Shown here: piece by piece, positions 53,440 to 62,524 of the stretch
Position numbering within the stretch: position 1 is the first letter of the stretch
How the letters are laid out: every line of letters begins with the position of its first letter
From: Sulfitobacter alexandrii
GTDB lineage: Bacteria; Pseudomonadota; Alphaproteobacteria; Rhodobacterales; Rhodobacteraceae
Assembly (NCBI RefSeq): GCF_001886735.1
Contig: NZ_CP018076.1
Location: forward strand, 992,001-1,056,000
Direction: 5' to 3'
Length of the DNA: 64,000 nt
The notes under the pieces: model-generated
What the model was told of the DNA's origin: nothing
Seen by the model: the letters and a program-made list of their open reading frames with translations, nothing else
Database searches by the model: none
Program-made: the position numbers and the translations under genes

Positions 53440-55098
53440 ATGCAGGCGGAATTCGTGATCGTGGGGGCGGGGTCGGCGGGCTGCGCGATGGCCTACCGGC
53501 TGGCCGAGGCCGGGCGCAAGGTCATCGTGATCGAACATGGCGGGTCGGACGCTGGCCCCTTCATCCAGATGCCCGCGGCCCTCAGCTATCCGATGAACAT
53601 GAAGACCTATGACTGGGGTTACCGGTCCGAGCCCGAGCCGCATCTGGGCGGGCGGCGGCTGGCCTGTCCGCGGGGCAAGGTGATCGGCGGGTCGTCCTCG
53701 ATCAACGGCATGGTCTACGTGCGCGGGCACGCGATGGATTTCGACCACTGGCAGGAAACCGGCGCGCGTGGCTGGTCCTATGCAGACGTGCTGCCCTACT
53801 TCAGGCGCATGGAGAACTGGCACGACATGGGGCACGGCGGCGATCCGGCCTGGCGCGGGACCGACGGGCCGCTGCACGTCAGCCGCGGCCCCCGCAAGAA
53901 CCCGCTTTTCGACGCCTTCGTGCGCGCGGGGGAACAGGCGGGGTACCACGTCACCGACGACTATAACGGCGAAAAGCAGGAAGGCTTCGGCCCGATGGAA
54001 CAGACCGTCTGGGGCGGGCGGCGCTGGTCGGCGGCGAACGCGTACCTTCGGCCCGCGCAGCGCACGGGCAACGTGCAGGTGATCCGCGCGCTGGCGCAGC
54101 GGGTGGTCATCGCCGAAGGCCGGGCGACCGGGGTCGAGGTGATACGCCGGGGACGGCGCGAGGTGATCGGGGCAGAGCGCGAGGTCGTGCTCGCCGCGTC
54201 CTCGCTCAATTCTCCCAAGCTGCTGATGCTGTCGGGAATCGGCCCGGCGGCGCATCTGGCCGAGCACGGGATCGAGGTGATCGCCGACCGGCCGGGCGTG
54301 GGCCGCAATCTGCAGGACCACCTTGAGCTCTACATCCAGATGGCCTCCAGCCAGCCGATCACGCTCTACCGGCACTGGAACATGCTTTCCAAGGGCCTCA
54401 TCGGCGCGCAATGGCTTTTCACCAAGACCGGGATGGGGGCGTCGAACCAGTTCGAAAGCGCCGCCTTCATCCGGTCGCGCGCGGGCGTGCCCTACCCGGA
54501 TATCCAGTACCATTTCCTGCCGATCGCGGTCCGCTACGACGGGCAGGCCGCAGCCGAAGGGCATGGCTTCCAGGCGCACACCGGACCGATGCGGTCCAAG
54601 TCGCGCGGCACGGTGACCCTGCGGTCCGCCGATCCGGCGGCGGAGCCGGTGATCCGGTTCAACTACATGTCTCATCCCGAGGACTGGGAGGATTTCCGCA
54701 CCTGCATCCGCCTGACCCGCGAGATCTTTGCCCAGGACGCCTTCAAACCCTTCGTGAAGCACGAAATCCAGCCGGGGGCCGCCCTGCAGTCCGACGCGGA
54801 ACTGGACGGCTTCATCCGGGAGCACGCGGAAAGCGCATACCATCCCTGCGGCACCTGCCGCATGGGCCGCGCGGACGATCCGCAGGCCGTCGTGGACCCC
54901 GAGGCGCGGGTGATCGGCGTCGACGGATTGCGGGTGGCCGACAGTTCGGTCTTTCCGCGGATTACGAACGGTAACCTCAACGCCCCCACGATCATGGTCG
55001 GCGAAAAGGTGTCGGATCACCTTCTGGGGCGCGATCCGCTGGCCCGGGCCAACGACATCCCCTGGATCCATCCGGACTGGGAAACCGCCCAGCGTTAA
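53440..55098 (+). CDS. betA: Choline dehydrogenase (GMC oxidoreductase)
   Basis: A 552-residue flavoenzyme. The FAD-binding motif [17 protein letters not shown] is at 4-20 and the GMC signatures [21 protein letters not shown] and GIGPAAHL follow. The active-site His is in [12 protein letters not shown], and the C-terminal Asn region is [13 protein letters not shown]. It oxidises choline to betaine aldehyde at the membrane. The start at 53440 is chosen because the FAD motif begins at once; an upstream in-frame ATG at 53374 would add 22 residues encoded by the structured leader. Confidence 0.97.
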   Translation: MQAEFVIVGAGSAGCAMAYRLAEAGRKVIVIEHGGSDAGPFIQMPAALSYPMNMKTYDWGYRSEPEPHLGGRRLACPRGKVIGGSSSINGMVYVRGHAMDFDHWQETGARGWSYADVLPYFRRMENWHDMGHGGDPAWRGTDGPLHVSRGPRKNPLFDAFVRAGEQAGYHVTDDYNGEKQEGFGPMEQTVWGGRRWSAANAYLRPAQRTGNVQVIRALAQRVVIAEGRATGVEVIRRGRREVIGAEREVVLAASSLNSPKLLMLSGIGPAAHLAEHGIEVIADRPGVGRNLQDHLELYIQMASSQPITLYRHWNMLSKGLIGAQWLFTKTGMGASNQFESAAFIRSRAGVPYPDIQYHFLPIAVRYDGQAAAEGHGFQAHTGPMRSKSRGTVTLRSADPAAEPVIRFNYMSHPEDWEDFRTCIRLTREIFAQDAFKPFVKHEIQPGAALQSDAELDGFIREHAESAYHPCGTCRMGRADDPQAVVDPEARVIGVDGLRVADSSVFPRITNGNLNAPTIMVGEKVSDHLLGRDPLARANDIPWIHPDWETAQR

Positions 55099-55152
55099 AC
55101 ATTCTTAACGAAAGCCGTTGCGGGGACAGGTTACTGCTGTCACGTTAACGAA

Positions 55153-55812
55153 ATGTTAAGGATTTGTTCATGGTTCGTGCTGGCCCTCGGGCTGGCCGGG
55201 GCGGCACTGGCCGACAGCATCGACGGCACCCTTCGCGTCGTTGACGGCGATACGGTGGACGTAGCGGGCGTGCGTGTCCGTCTTCATGGCATCGACGCGC
55301 CCGAGCGGGACCAGCCCTGCACCACGCTGTCGGGGCAGAACTGGGCCTGCGGTGACTGGGTCACGCGCCGGGTGCATGACCTTTTCGACGGGCGCGCCGC
55401 CCGCTGTACGCCGCTGGACGTGGACCGCTACGGGCGCACGGTGGCGCGCTGCACCGTCGGGCAGCGCGACATGGGCCAGGTGCTTGTCCAGGAGGGTCTG
55501 GCCTACGCCTACCGCAAGTATTCTATGGCCTATGATCTGGATGAGAAGGCCGCCGTCATTGCCGACAGGGGCATCCACGGTTTCATCATGGACTCCCCCG
55601 CGCGCTACCGGCTGACGCGGATCGAGGGGCGCAGCGCGCCGGATCCGGACTGCCGGATCAAGGGCAACATCAACGCCGACGGCGTGCGGATCTACCACCT
55701 GCCGGGGCAGGCGTTCTATGAACGGACGGGGATCAGGCCCGAGAAGGGCGAACGCTGGTTCTGTTCCGAGGCGCAGGCGCGCGCCTCGGGCTGGCGACCC
55801 GCGCGGCGCTGA
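55153..55812 (+). CDS. Secreted thermonuclease-like protein (SNase domain)
   Basis: A 219-residue protein with a signal peptide (SWFVLALGLAGAALA, cleavage near residue 20). The staphylococcal nuclease domain (about 25-140) carries VVDGDTVDVAGV, RVRLHGIDAPERDQ and DRYGRTVARC, giving the calcium and catalytic residues (Arg and Glu in RLHGIDAPE, Arg in YGRTVAR). The C-terminal ~70 residues hold DCRIKGNINADG and ERWFCSEAQARASGWRPA, a small Cys-containing module often attached to secreted nucleases in alphaproteobacteria. It may scavenge nucleic acids. It converges with the next gene with no intergenic gap. Confidence 0.9.
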   Translation: MLRICSWFVLALGLAGAALADSIDGTLRVVDGDTVDVAGVRVRLHGIDAPERDQPCTTLSGQNWACGDWVTRRVHDLFDGRAARCTPLDVDRYGRTVARCTVGQRDMGQVLVQEGLAYAYRKYSMAYDLDEKAAVIADRGIHGFIMDSPARYRLTRIEGRSAPDPDCRIKGNINADGVRIYHLPGQAFYERTGIRPEKGERWFCSEAQARASGWRPARR

Positions 55813-57213
55813 TCATTCGAGCCGGTAGGGCAGTGTTTCCCGGCGGTTGGGGTCGACCACCAGGTTCCGCTCCAGCGGTGGCACAGACCGCTGATGACAG
55901 TTCTTGCGCTCGCAGATGCGGCAGGAGATGCCGATGGGCTCGAATGCCGAATGGCGGGTGACATCCAGCCCGTCGGCATAGACAAGCGCCGCCGCGTGGC
56001 GGACCTCGCAGCCCAGGGCGATGGCGTAGCGCCGGACCGGCGCGCCGAACCGGCCCGCCGGCTTGGAGATGTCCCTCGCCAGGCTGATGTAGCGCACGCC
56101 GTCCGGTGTTTCGGCAAGCTGCCGCAGGAACCGGCCCGGTGTCTCGAAGGCGCGGTGCACGTTCCACAGCGGGCAGGCCCCACCGAAACGGGCGAATTGC
56201 AGCCGTGTGGCGGAATGCCGTTTCGTGATCGTTCCGGCCTGATCCACCCGGACAAAGAAGAAGGGGATGCCCTTGGCGCCGGGACGCTGGAGCGTGGAAA
56301 GCCGGTGCGCGACCTGTTCGATCGAGGCGCCGAAGTGCCCGGCGAGAACTTCCAGATCGTGCCGGCAGGCCTGCGCCTTGGCCAGGAAGGCGTTGTAGGG
56401 CATCAGGACGGCGCCGGCGAAATAGTTGGCCAGTCCGATCTTTGCGATGTCCCGCGCCGGGCCGGGTTGAAAGCGCGCGAGGTCCAGCGTCGCCTCGAGC
56501 AGCTGATCCTGTCGGGTCAGGGCGACCTGAAGCAGAAGCTGGAAGGTCTGGGTTTCCGGGGCGCTGCGGTCTGACAGGGTCAGCACCTTTTCCGCCGGGT
56601 CGAAGTGGCGCAGCGCGTCGGTATCGGCGAAGATCACGCTGACACCGGCATTCGACAGGGCGGATACCGCCGCCACGCGGGTGTTCCGCGGCCCGCCCGG
56701 CTGGCTTGCGAAATGTTCCGCCGCGCGATCCACGGCATCGATGTAGTTGTCGCAGTAGTGAAAGAAGTCGCGCACTTCTTCCCAGGGGGAGGGGGCGGCG
56801 CGCGCGTCCTCCCGACCAAGCGCCTCGTCGAGCGAGGCCAGACGCTCGTGGGCCTGGCGATATTGTTGGTGCAGTTCCAGAAAGGCCCGCGCGAGGGCAG
56901 GGGCGTTGGATGCCGTCAGGCGGAGGTCCGCGACCGGCGGTGCGGTCCCGGCAAAGATCGGGTCGCTCAGGGCCTCGCGCATGTCTGTGACCAGCCGCTC
57001 GCCGTCACCGGCGCTGAGTTCCGTCACGTCCAGCCCGAATTCTGTCGCGAGGGCGAGCACGACCGTCGTGCTGACCGGCCGGTTGTTGTTTTCCATCTGG
57101 TTGAGATAGGGCAGCGAGATGTTGAGCCGCGCGGCAAAGTCCTTCTGCGTCAGCCCGATGCGGCTGCGCAGTTCGCGCAGCTTGGCCCCGGCGTAGAGTT
57201 TCTTGACCGCCAT
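55813..57213 (-). CDS. pccR: Short-chain fatty acyl-CoA regulator, PccR-like (XRE/ScfR family)
   Basis: A 466-residue regulator. The XRE helix-turn-helix is at 10-65 (KLRELRSRIGLTQKDFAARL and LPYLNQMENNNRPVSTTVV). The middle is an acyl-CoA-binding ImmA-like (DUF955) region without a metallopeptidase HExxH. The C-terminal domain has a Cys cluster (GISCRICERKNCHQRS). In Rhodobacter sphaeroides PccR controls propionyl-CoA carboxylase. Here pccB lies 1.5 kb upstream, divergent across the MFS gene, and TTTGCAAA sites flank both the pccR and pccB starts. The start at 57213 is the ATG adjoining those sites. Confidence 0.88.
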   Translation of the reverse strand: MAVKKLYAGAKLRELRSRIGLTQKDFAARLNISLPYLNQMENNNRPVSTTVVLALATEFGLDVTELSAGDGERLVTDMREALSDPIFAGTAPPVADLRLTASNAPALARAFLELHQQYRQAHERLASLDEALGREDARAAPSPWEEVRDFFHYCDNYIDAVDRAAEHFASQPGGPRNTRVAAVSALSNAGVSVIFADTDALRHFDPAEKVLTLSDRSAPETQTFQLLLQVALTRQDQLLEATLDLARFQPGPARDIAKIGLANYFAGAVLMPYNAFLAKAQACRHDLEVLAGHFGASIEQVAHRLSTLQRPGAKGIPFFFVRVDQAGTITKRHSATRLQFARFGGACPLWNVHRAFETPGRFLRQLAETPDGVRYISLARDISKPAGRFGAPVRRYAIALGCEVRHAAALVYADGLDVTRHSAFEPIGISCRICERKNCHQRSVPPLERNLVVDPNRRETLPYRLE

Positions 57214-57222
57214 CGCGCTCCC

Positions 57223-57261
57223 TTTGCAAATTTGCAGTTTGGGGCAGCCTAGCTTTGCAAA
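57223..57261. promoter_or_regulatory. TTTGCAAA sites upstream of pccR (candidate PccR operators)
   Basis: Two perfect palindromic TTTGCAAA octamers lie at 57223-57230 and 57254-57261, the first followed directly by TTTGCAG. They are 10 and 41 bases upstream of the pccR start codon. Position and identity suggest autoregulation. Confidence 0.7.
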
Positions 57262-57288
57262 CCGATCTCGGCAAGGTCGGCCGGTGGG

Positions 57289-58524
57289 TCAGCGCGGGGT
57301 CAGTCCTAGGGCCTTCTCGCGGCGGATCACCACCATGATCGATGCGACACCGGCGATTGCGGTGCCGAGCATCAGGAGCAGCAGCGGATAGGCGCCGGTT
57401 TCGGGGGTCAGGAGGACACCGGCCAGCACGGCGAGGGCCGATCCGCCACCGATCATGATCGCGCCGCCGAGGCCCGAAGCGGTGCCGGCCAGATGCGGCC
57501 GTACCGAAAGCATGCCGGCGGTCGCGTTGGGGATGCACAGCCCGTTGCCCAGCCCCACCAGCGTCATCATCCCGAAGAACGTGAGCGCAGAGCCGTTCCC
57601 GCTCAGGAAGATCAGCAGCGACACCGACCCCCCGATGGCATTCGCCATGCAGCCCCAGAGCACCATGGCGTTCACCCCGAACCGGGTCGCGAACAGGCCG
57701 GTGAGGAAATTGCCCACGAAATAGCCGATGGCCGGCGAGCCGAAATAGATGCCGAGCCAGAAAGGATCGAGCCCGAAGACGATGGAGCCGACGAACGGCG
57801 CGCCGCCCAGATAGGCGAAGAACGCCCCCGAGCAGAAACCGGCGGCGAGCGCGTATCCCCAGAACCGGGGAGAGCGCAGCAATTCGGGGTACTCGCGAAA
57901 CTGACCGATCAGGGACTTGCCCGATGCCTGTGCCGTCTCGCCCATGTCCGCCACCACGAGAGCGAGGATCGCGCCGCCGATCGCCAGCATGACCCAGAAC
58001 GTCATGTGCCAGTCGAACTGCTGCTCGATCGCCCCGCCGACGGCGGGCGCGACCATCGGCACCAGCGCCATGCCCATGGTGACATAGCCGATCATGGATG
58101 CGGACTGGTCCTGCGTGTAGAGGTCGCGGATCACGGCCCGGCTGAGAACCATCGCCGTGGCGGCCACGGCCTGTCCGATGCGGAACATCAGGAACACCGT
58201 GGCGTTGGGGGCAAGGATGCAGCCAAGGGTGGCCAGCATGAACAGCGCAAGGCCCCAGATCATCACCTGCCGGCGCCCAAGGTTGTCCGAGATCGGACCG
58301 ATGAACAGTTGCAGGATGGCCGAGAACAGAAGGTAGAGCGGGACCGAAAGCTGCATGACGGCATAGGACGTGCCGAAATATTCGGCCATCTGCGGCAGGC
58401 TTGGCAGGAATATGTTCATTGCCAACGCGGACAGGCCGGCCAGCATGATCAGGGTCGCGATATGTGGCGGTGTACGCCGGTCCAGAAAACGGATCACCGG
58501 CGTCTCGGGTTGGACTTCAATCAT
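57289..58524 (-). CDS. MFS permease, Bcr/CflA multidrug family
   Basis: A 411-residue carrier with 12 membrane helices. The motif QLFIGPISDNLGRRQVMIWG after helix 2 is the MFS loop, and NIFLPSLPQMAEYFGTSYAV in helix 1 is the Bcr/CflA hallmark. Helix 5 contains MALVPMVAPAVGGAI. Members export drugs such as bicyclomycin and also sulfonamides or amino acids. The start at 58524 lies next to TGCAAAT repeats that resemble the PccR sites, so coregulation with pccB or pccR is possible. It is transcribed toward pccR. Confidence 0.9.
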   Translation of the reverse strand: MIEVQPETPVIRFLDRRTPPHIATLIMLAGLSALAMNIFLPSLPQMAEYFGTSYAVMQLSVPLYLLFSAILQLFIGPISDNLGRRQVMIWGLALFMLATLGCILAPNATVFLMFRIGQAVAATAMVLSRAVIRDLYTQDQSASMIGYVTMGMALVPMVAPAVGGAIEQQFDWHMTFWVMLAIGGAILALVVADMGETAQASGKSLIGQFREYPELLRSPRFWGYALAAGFCSGAFFAYLGGAPFVGSIVFGLDPFWLGIYFGSPAIGYFVGNFLTGLFATRFGVNAMVLWGCMANAIGGSVSLLIFLSGNGSALTFFGMMTLVGLGNGLCIPNATAGMLSVRPHLAGTASGLGGAIMIGGGSALAVLAGVLLTPETGAYPLLLLMLGTAIAGVASIMVVIRREKALGLTPR

Positions 58525-58582
58525 GCAAATGCAATTAGTCCTGCCGCGACAGATTGTCCATCGCGATGCCGATCTTTGCTGA

Positions 58583-58622
58583 TTTGCAATTAGCTTTCAC
58601 TAGCTTGCATAGACTTTGCAAA
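58583..58622. promoter_or_regulatory. TTTGCAAA-type sites upstream of pccB (candidate PccR operators)
   Basis: TTTGCAAT (58583-58590), GCTTGCAT (58603-58610) and the perfect TTTGCAAA (58615-58622) lie 74-113 bases before the pccB start. GCTTGCAT and TTTGCAAA are four bases apart. Further TGCAAATGCAA repeats (58524-58534) abut the MFS start on the other side. Confidence 0.7.
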
Positions 58623-58695
58623 TATGCACAAAGGGTCTTTCCCTCCGGGCGCGGGCACACATACACTGGCGCAAACCAGCACTGGGAGACCGTCC

Positions 58696-60228
58696 ATGAA
58701 AGATATTCTCGAACAGCTCGAAGAGCGCCGCACCGACGCACGCCTTGGCGGCGGGCAGGCCCGGATCGACGCGCAGAACGAGCGCGGCAAGCTGACCGCC
58801 CGCGAACGCATCGAGCTGCTGCTGGACGAGGGCAGCTTCGAGGAATACGACATGTTCGTCGCCCACCGCTGCACCGACTTCGGGATGGAGAACAACCGCC
58901 CCTACGGCGACGGCGTCGTGACCGGCTGGGGCACGATCAATGGCCGCATGGTCTATGTCTTTTCGCAGGATTTCACCGTGCTCGGCGGTTCGGTTTCCGC
59001 GACCCACGCGCAGAAGATCTGCAAGATCATGGACATGGCGATGCAGAACGGCGCGCCCGTCATCGGCATCAACGACAGCGGCGGCGCGCGCATCCAGGAA
59101 GGCGTGGACAGCCTTGCAGGCTATGGCGAGGTGTTCCAGCGCAACATCGAGGCATCCGGCGTGGTGCCCCAGATCAGCCTCGTGATGGGCCCCTGCGCGG
59201 GCGGGGCCGTCTATTCCCCGGCGATGACGGATTTCATCTTCATGGTGAAGGACACGTCCTACATGTTCGTGACGGGACCGGACGTGGTCAAGACGGTGAC
59301 CAACGAGCAGGTCACCGCAGAGGAACTGGGCGGCGCCGTGACGCACACGCGCAAGTCCTCGGTCGCAGACGGGGCCTTTGAAAACGATGTGGAGGCGCTG
59401 GCGGAGGTCCGCAGGCTGATCGACTTCCTGCCGCTGAACAACCGCGAGAAGCCGCCGGTGCGGCCGTTCTTCGACAACGTGGACCGGATCGAAAGCAGCC
59501 TCGACACGCTGATCCCGGAAAATCCGAACCTGCCCTACGACATGAAGGAGCTGATCCTGAAGGTCGCGGACGAAGGCGATTTCTACGAGATCCAGGAAGA
59601 ATTCGCCAAGAACATGATCACGGGGTTCATCCGGCTGGAAGGCCGGACCGTCGGTGTGGTCGCCAACCAGCCGCTGGTTCTGGCGGGCGTGCTGGACATC
59701 GACAGCGCGCGAAAGGCAGCGCGCTTCGTCCGCTTCTGCGACTGTTTCGAGATCCCGATCCTGACGTTCGTGGACGTGCCCGGCTTCCTGCCCGGGACGG
59801 GGCAGGAATATCGCGGCGTCATCAAGCATGGGGCAAAGCTGCTGTTCGCCTACGGCGAGGCGACGGTGCCAAAGGTCACCGTAATCACCCGCAAGGCCTA
59901 TGGCGGGGCCTACGTGGTCATGGCGTCCAAGCATCTGCGCGCCGACGTGAACTATGCCTGGCCCACCTCCGAGGTCGCAGTGATGGGCGCCAAGGGCGCG
60001 ACGGAGATCATCCACCGTGCGGATCTGGGTGACCCGGACAAGATCGCGGCCCACGCCAAGGAATACGAAGATCGCTTCGCCAATCCCTTCGTCGCCGCCG
60101 AGCGGGGATTCATCGACGAGGTCATCATGCCCCATTCCACCCGCAAGCGGGTTGCACGGGCCTTTGCTTCGCTGCGTAACAAGAAGGTCGTGACGCCGTG
60201 GAAGAAGCACGACAACATTCCGTTGTGA
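58696..60228 (+). CDS. pccB: Propionyl-CoA carboxylase beta chain
   Basis: A 510-residue carboxyltransferase subunit. It starts [20 protein letters not shown] with GGGAG upstream, which fits better than an in-frame ATG at 58624 inside the operator region. Acyl-CoA and carboxybiotin sites: [43 protein letters not shown] and GKAT-type [15 protein letters not shown]. With PccA it carboxylates propionyl-CoA to methylmalonyl-CoA, the entry to succinyl-CoA. pccA follows after six small genes. Confidence 0.97.
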   Translation: MKDILEQLEERRTDARLGGGQARIDAQNERGKLTARERIELLLDEGSFEEYDMFVAHRCTDFGMENNRPYGDGVVTGWGTINGRMVYVFSQDFTVLGGSVSATHAQKICKIMDMAMQNGAPVIGINDSGGARIQEGVDSLAGYGEVFQRNIEASGVVPQISLVMGPCAGGAVYSPAMTDFIFMVKDTSYMFVTGPDVVKTVTNEQVTAEELGGAVTHTRKSSVADGAFENDVEALAEVRRLIDFLPLNNREKPPVRPFFDNVDRIESSLDTLIPENPNLPYDMKELILKVADEGDFYEIQEEFAKNMITGFIRLEGRTVGVVANQPLVLAGVLDIDSARKAARFVRFCDCFEIPILTFVDVPGFLPGTGQEYRGVIKHGAKLLFAYGEATVPKVTVITRKAYGGAYVVMASKHLRADVNYAWPTSEVAVMGAKGATEIIHRADLGDPDKIAAHAKEYEDRFANPFVAAERGFIDEVIMPHSTRKRVARAFASLRNKKVVTPWKKHDNIPL

Positions 60229-60365
60229 AGGCAGGGCGATGAACGTGTCGGCATCGATTTTCCAACCGGGGGGCCTCGCGCCCCGGCCCGGCCTGTCCGG
60301 GGGGGGCTGCGCCCTCGGCGGAACCGCGTCGGCCCCCGCGCGTTTCCCCGCCAAAGGAGAACGCC

Positions 60366-60620
60366 ATGCCCAACTCATCCATCAAGGACGAAGAGACCTA
60401 CAAGGAACTCCGCAAGGACGGCGCGTCCAAGGAAAAGGCCGCCCGCATCGCCAATGCGCAGGCCAACGACGACATGAACCCGTCCAGGAAGGGCGGCAAG
60501 GCGCCGCCCTACGAGGAATGGACCAAGGACGAGCTCTACGAACAGGCCCAGGAGGTCGGGATCGACGGGCGGTCGGACATGTCCAAGGACGAGCTGATCG
60601 ACGCGCTGCGCAACCACTGA
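60366..60620 (+). CDS. Small Rho-N-like/DUF7218-type protein
   Basis: An 84-residue charged protein. The first half (IKDEETYKELRKDGASKEKAARIANA) is helical and rich in Lys/Glu; the second half (YEEWTKDELYEQAQEVGIDG followed by KDELIDALRNH) resembles the Rho N-terminal (SAP-like) helix-extended fold found in many small DNA-associated proteins. The ATG at 60366 has AAGGAGAACGCC upstream. It lies 137 bases after pccB. Function unknown. Confidence 0.8.
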   Translation: MPNSSIKDEETYKELRKDGASKEKAARIANAQANDDMNPSRKGGKAPPYEEWTKDELYEQAQEVGIDGRSDMSKDELIDALRNH

Positions 60621-60651
60621 CGGCACCTGCGCCCCGATCCGGGGGGCAGTC

Positions 60652-61047
60652 ATGACGCTGTGGAAGAACCAGGTATTCACCATCGCCCATGCCGATGACG
60701 GGCGGTTCGAAGGGGCCGGGTTGCGCCCGTTCTTCGAGTATCGCGATCTGGGCATCAGGGATGCGACACAGGGCCGGTATGGGGCGCACGTGATCCGGGC
60801 CGTGCCGGGCATGGAAAGCCCCGGCACATGGCATTCCCACGATCTCGATTTCCAGATGGTCTATGTCACCAAGGGCTGGGTCGTTTTCGAATACGAAGGG
60901 CAGGGCGAGCACGTGTTGCGCGCCGGGAGCAGCGTCCTGCAACCGCCCGGAATAAAGCACCGTGAAGTTCGTCACTCCGACGACATGGAACTGATCGAGG
61001 TCGTGTCGCCAGCGGATTTCAAGACCGCGGAAGAGGCGGCGCCATGA
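60652..61047 (+). CDS. Cupin domain protein
   Basis: A 131-residue single-domain cupin. The metal motif is HSHDLDFQMVYVTKGWVVFE with a GTWHSHD variant of motif 1, and motif 2 is PPGIKHREV. Cupins of this size bind small molecules or regulate enzymes; no ligand is evident. The start at 60652 follows a GGGGGG-rich ribosome site. It overlaps the next gene by four bases (ATGA). Confidence 0.88.
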   Translation: MTLWKNQVFTIAHADDGRFEGAGLRPFFEYRDLGIRDATQGRYGAHVIRAVPGMESPGTWHSHDLDFQMVYVTKGWVVFEYEGQGEHVLRAGSSVLQPPGIKHREVRHSDDMELIEVVSPADFKTAEEAAP

Positions 61048-61424
61048 GGGTTGCAGCTCTGGCCCTGATGCTTGCCGCGTCGCCCGCGCTGGCGCTGGAG
61101 GTTCCCTCCGGACAGCCCGTAACCCTGCAGGAAGTGCTGGTCGATTCGGTCGGCCCGCAAAGTTTCCTGCGTTTCCGGCTGGTCGCGCCTGCCATCGCGC
61201 GGGAGACTTCCGATCTGGATTACGAGACCGTAGCGGCGGACCTCATGTACCTGTGTCAGGACCTCGCGATCCCCTACATCGCCGAGTTCGAGCTGACCGG
61301 CGACGTGATCGTGATCTCGCTGGCCGACCGGGAAACCGAGTTCGGTGTTGCGGATCCCGAATCGACACAGTTCTTCGAGGCTTTCCGGATCGAGGAAGGC
61401 CGCTGTATCTGGGAGGGCCTGTGA
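61044..61424 (+). CDS. Secreted DUF6497-like protein
   Basis: A 126-residue exported protein with signal peptide MRVAALALMLAASPALA. The mature part is acidic, with two cysteines (MYLCQDLAIP and EGRCIWEGL) that could pair. Proteins of this type are found in Rhodobacteraceae, sometimes mislabelled as acetolactate synthase. I assign it to DUF6497 only tentatively. It is translationally coupled to the cupin gene. Confidence 0.7.
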   Translation: MRVAALALMLAASPALALEVPSGQPVTLQEVLVDSVGPQSFLRFRLVAPAIARETSDLDYETVAADLMYLCQDLAIPYIAEFELTGDVIVISLADRETEFGVADPESTQFFEAFRIEEGRCIWEGL

Positions 61425-61454
61425 TGCAGACCCCATATATTGCGGGATCGGGCG

Positions 61455-61475
61455 GTATTTTTAAGGAATATGATG
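61455..61475 (+). repeat. Intergenic GTATTT element, copy 4
   Basis: GTATTTTTAAGGAATATGATG lies 30 bases after the stop of the upstream gene. It keeps the GTATTT head and GGAA core of copies at 33476 and 51672 but has a variant tail. Confidence 0.5.
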
Positions 61476-61638
61476 CTTTGGAGTCACATAAGCGCCGATT
61501 GACGCTGGACCCATATCATTGCGGATTTCTTTGCCGTAATCTTCGCACAAGGAATACCCAGGTATCCCTTACCTCTGAACCGGGGCGTGCGAGGCATGTA
61601 GCAGTGCCGCGCCCCATCAACAACGACAGGAGACTTAG

Positions 61639-61785
61639 ATGTCCAAGAGCATCAAACTCATCGCCGCGTTCGGCTTCATCGCCGCAATCTCGGCATGCAC
61701 CAGCGGCCAGACCGACGAAGAATATGTCGTCGTCGAGCCCGAGCCCATCTCTGTTGAGCCGACCTACACCGGCAAATACAAGTAA
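61639..61785 (+). CDS. 48-residue lipoprotein
   Basis: A very short gene: MSKSIKLIAAFGFIAAISAC is a lipoprotein signal with lipobox ISAC, followed by a 28-residue acidic tail (EEYVVVEPEPISVEP) ending TYTGKYK. AGGAGACTTAG precedes the ATG, a strong ribosome site. Its length and signal parallel the lipoprotein at 28988-29134, though the tails differ. Function unknown; its position between pccB and pccA may be incidental. Confidence 0.75.
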   Translation: MSKSIKLIAAFGFIAAISACTSGQTDEEYVVVEPEPISVEPTYTGKYK

Positions 61786-61851
61786 GCTATTCCCGGGGCA
61801 GGCGTTCGCGGCTGCCCCGACCACGCTCCGTCCGGCAAGGAGGGAGGCGTG

Positions 61852-62211
61852 ATGCCCGCTTACATGTTGAAACATCGCGGGTTTCCGGGCCGTCTGCCCG
61901 GCACTGATTTCCAGTTCACCATCCGAAGACCGAACCCGAGGGGTGTCACGCCGCTGACCCGGCGCGAGCGCCGATCGGACCGCAAGCCCGCCGACCGGCG
62001 CGCCGACGCCGCCTTCATGAAGGCGCTGTGGGAGTGTTTCGGCCCCGAGCCGTTCGAACGCGGCAACCTCGATGCCGGGCGGCTGTCGTGGCTCTTCGGC
62101 CGCGAGGTGGTGCCCGCGACGGACCCCTTCGATCCGGCCGATTACGAGGCGATGCTGGTCATCGACGAGAGAATCGCCCGTGCCTCCTTTCCCGAAGCCT
62201 TCGAGGATTGA
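61852..62211 (+). CDS. Hypothetical basic/acidic protein
   Basis: A 119-residue protein starting MPAYMLKHRGFPGRLPGTDF. The N-terminal half is very basic (TRRERRSDRKPADRRADAAF), the C-terminal half acidic (DPFDPADYEAMLVIDERIAR). No signal or membrane segment is present. GTG at 61849 directly precedes the chosen ATG. Genes of this kind recur before pccA in Rhodobacteraceae, but no role is known to me. Confidence 0.65.
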   Translation: MPAYMLKHRGFPGRLPGTDFQFTIRRPNPRGVTPLTRRERRSDRKPADRRADAAFMKALWECFGPEPFERGNLDAGRLSWLFGREVVPATDPFDPADYEAMLVIDERIARASFPEAFED

Positions 62212-62524
62212 TCGGCATGAACTCGCCTGTGATTCCCGTAATTCAGCGGTGCATGGCCGATATCGCGCTGCCGTGCGATCCGGGCTTCCGGCGCACGCGC
62301 GCTTGCGGCAACCTCTCTGGCGAGGGCCGGTTGGAACACGATGGCTGGCCGGCCTCGCACCGAAACCAAACCCCTTCCCCCTTTGGGCGGCAGCGGCCCA
62401 GGCCCCTGCTGCCCGCTTTTTCTGCAGGGACGGAGCGGGTCGGCAATAATGTCGGGGCGCGACGGGAACCGGTTCAGGGATGCCGCGTTGTTGCTTCGAA
62501 AACAAGGATGGAAGGAACAGGCAA
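62212..62524. other. Intergenic region, no gene recognised
   Basis: These 313 bases lie between two small genes. Open frames cross it without convincing starts. An inverted pair near 62415-62445 is not strong. Nothing else is apparent. Confidence 0.4.

Noticed and set aside
50773..55071. 1432-codon open frame on the minus strand
   Set aside because: It lies antisense to betC, betB and betA, whose products are unmistakable. High GC favours long antisense frames, and the translation is Arg/His/Gly-rich with no domain.
47865..55109. TTAA-N6-TTAAC sequences at 47865-47879 and 55095-55109 as CtrA sites
   Set aside because: CtrA boxes have seven bases between the TTAA halves; these have six, and one overlaps a start codon and the other a stop codon.
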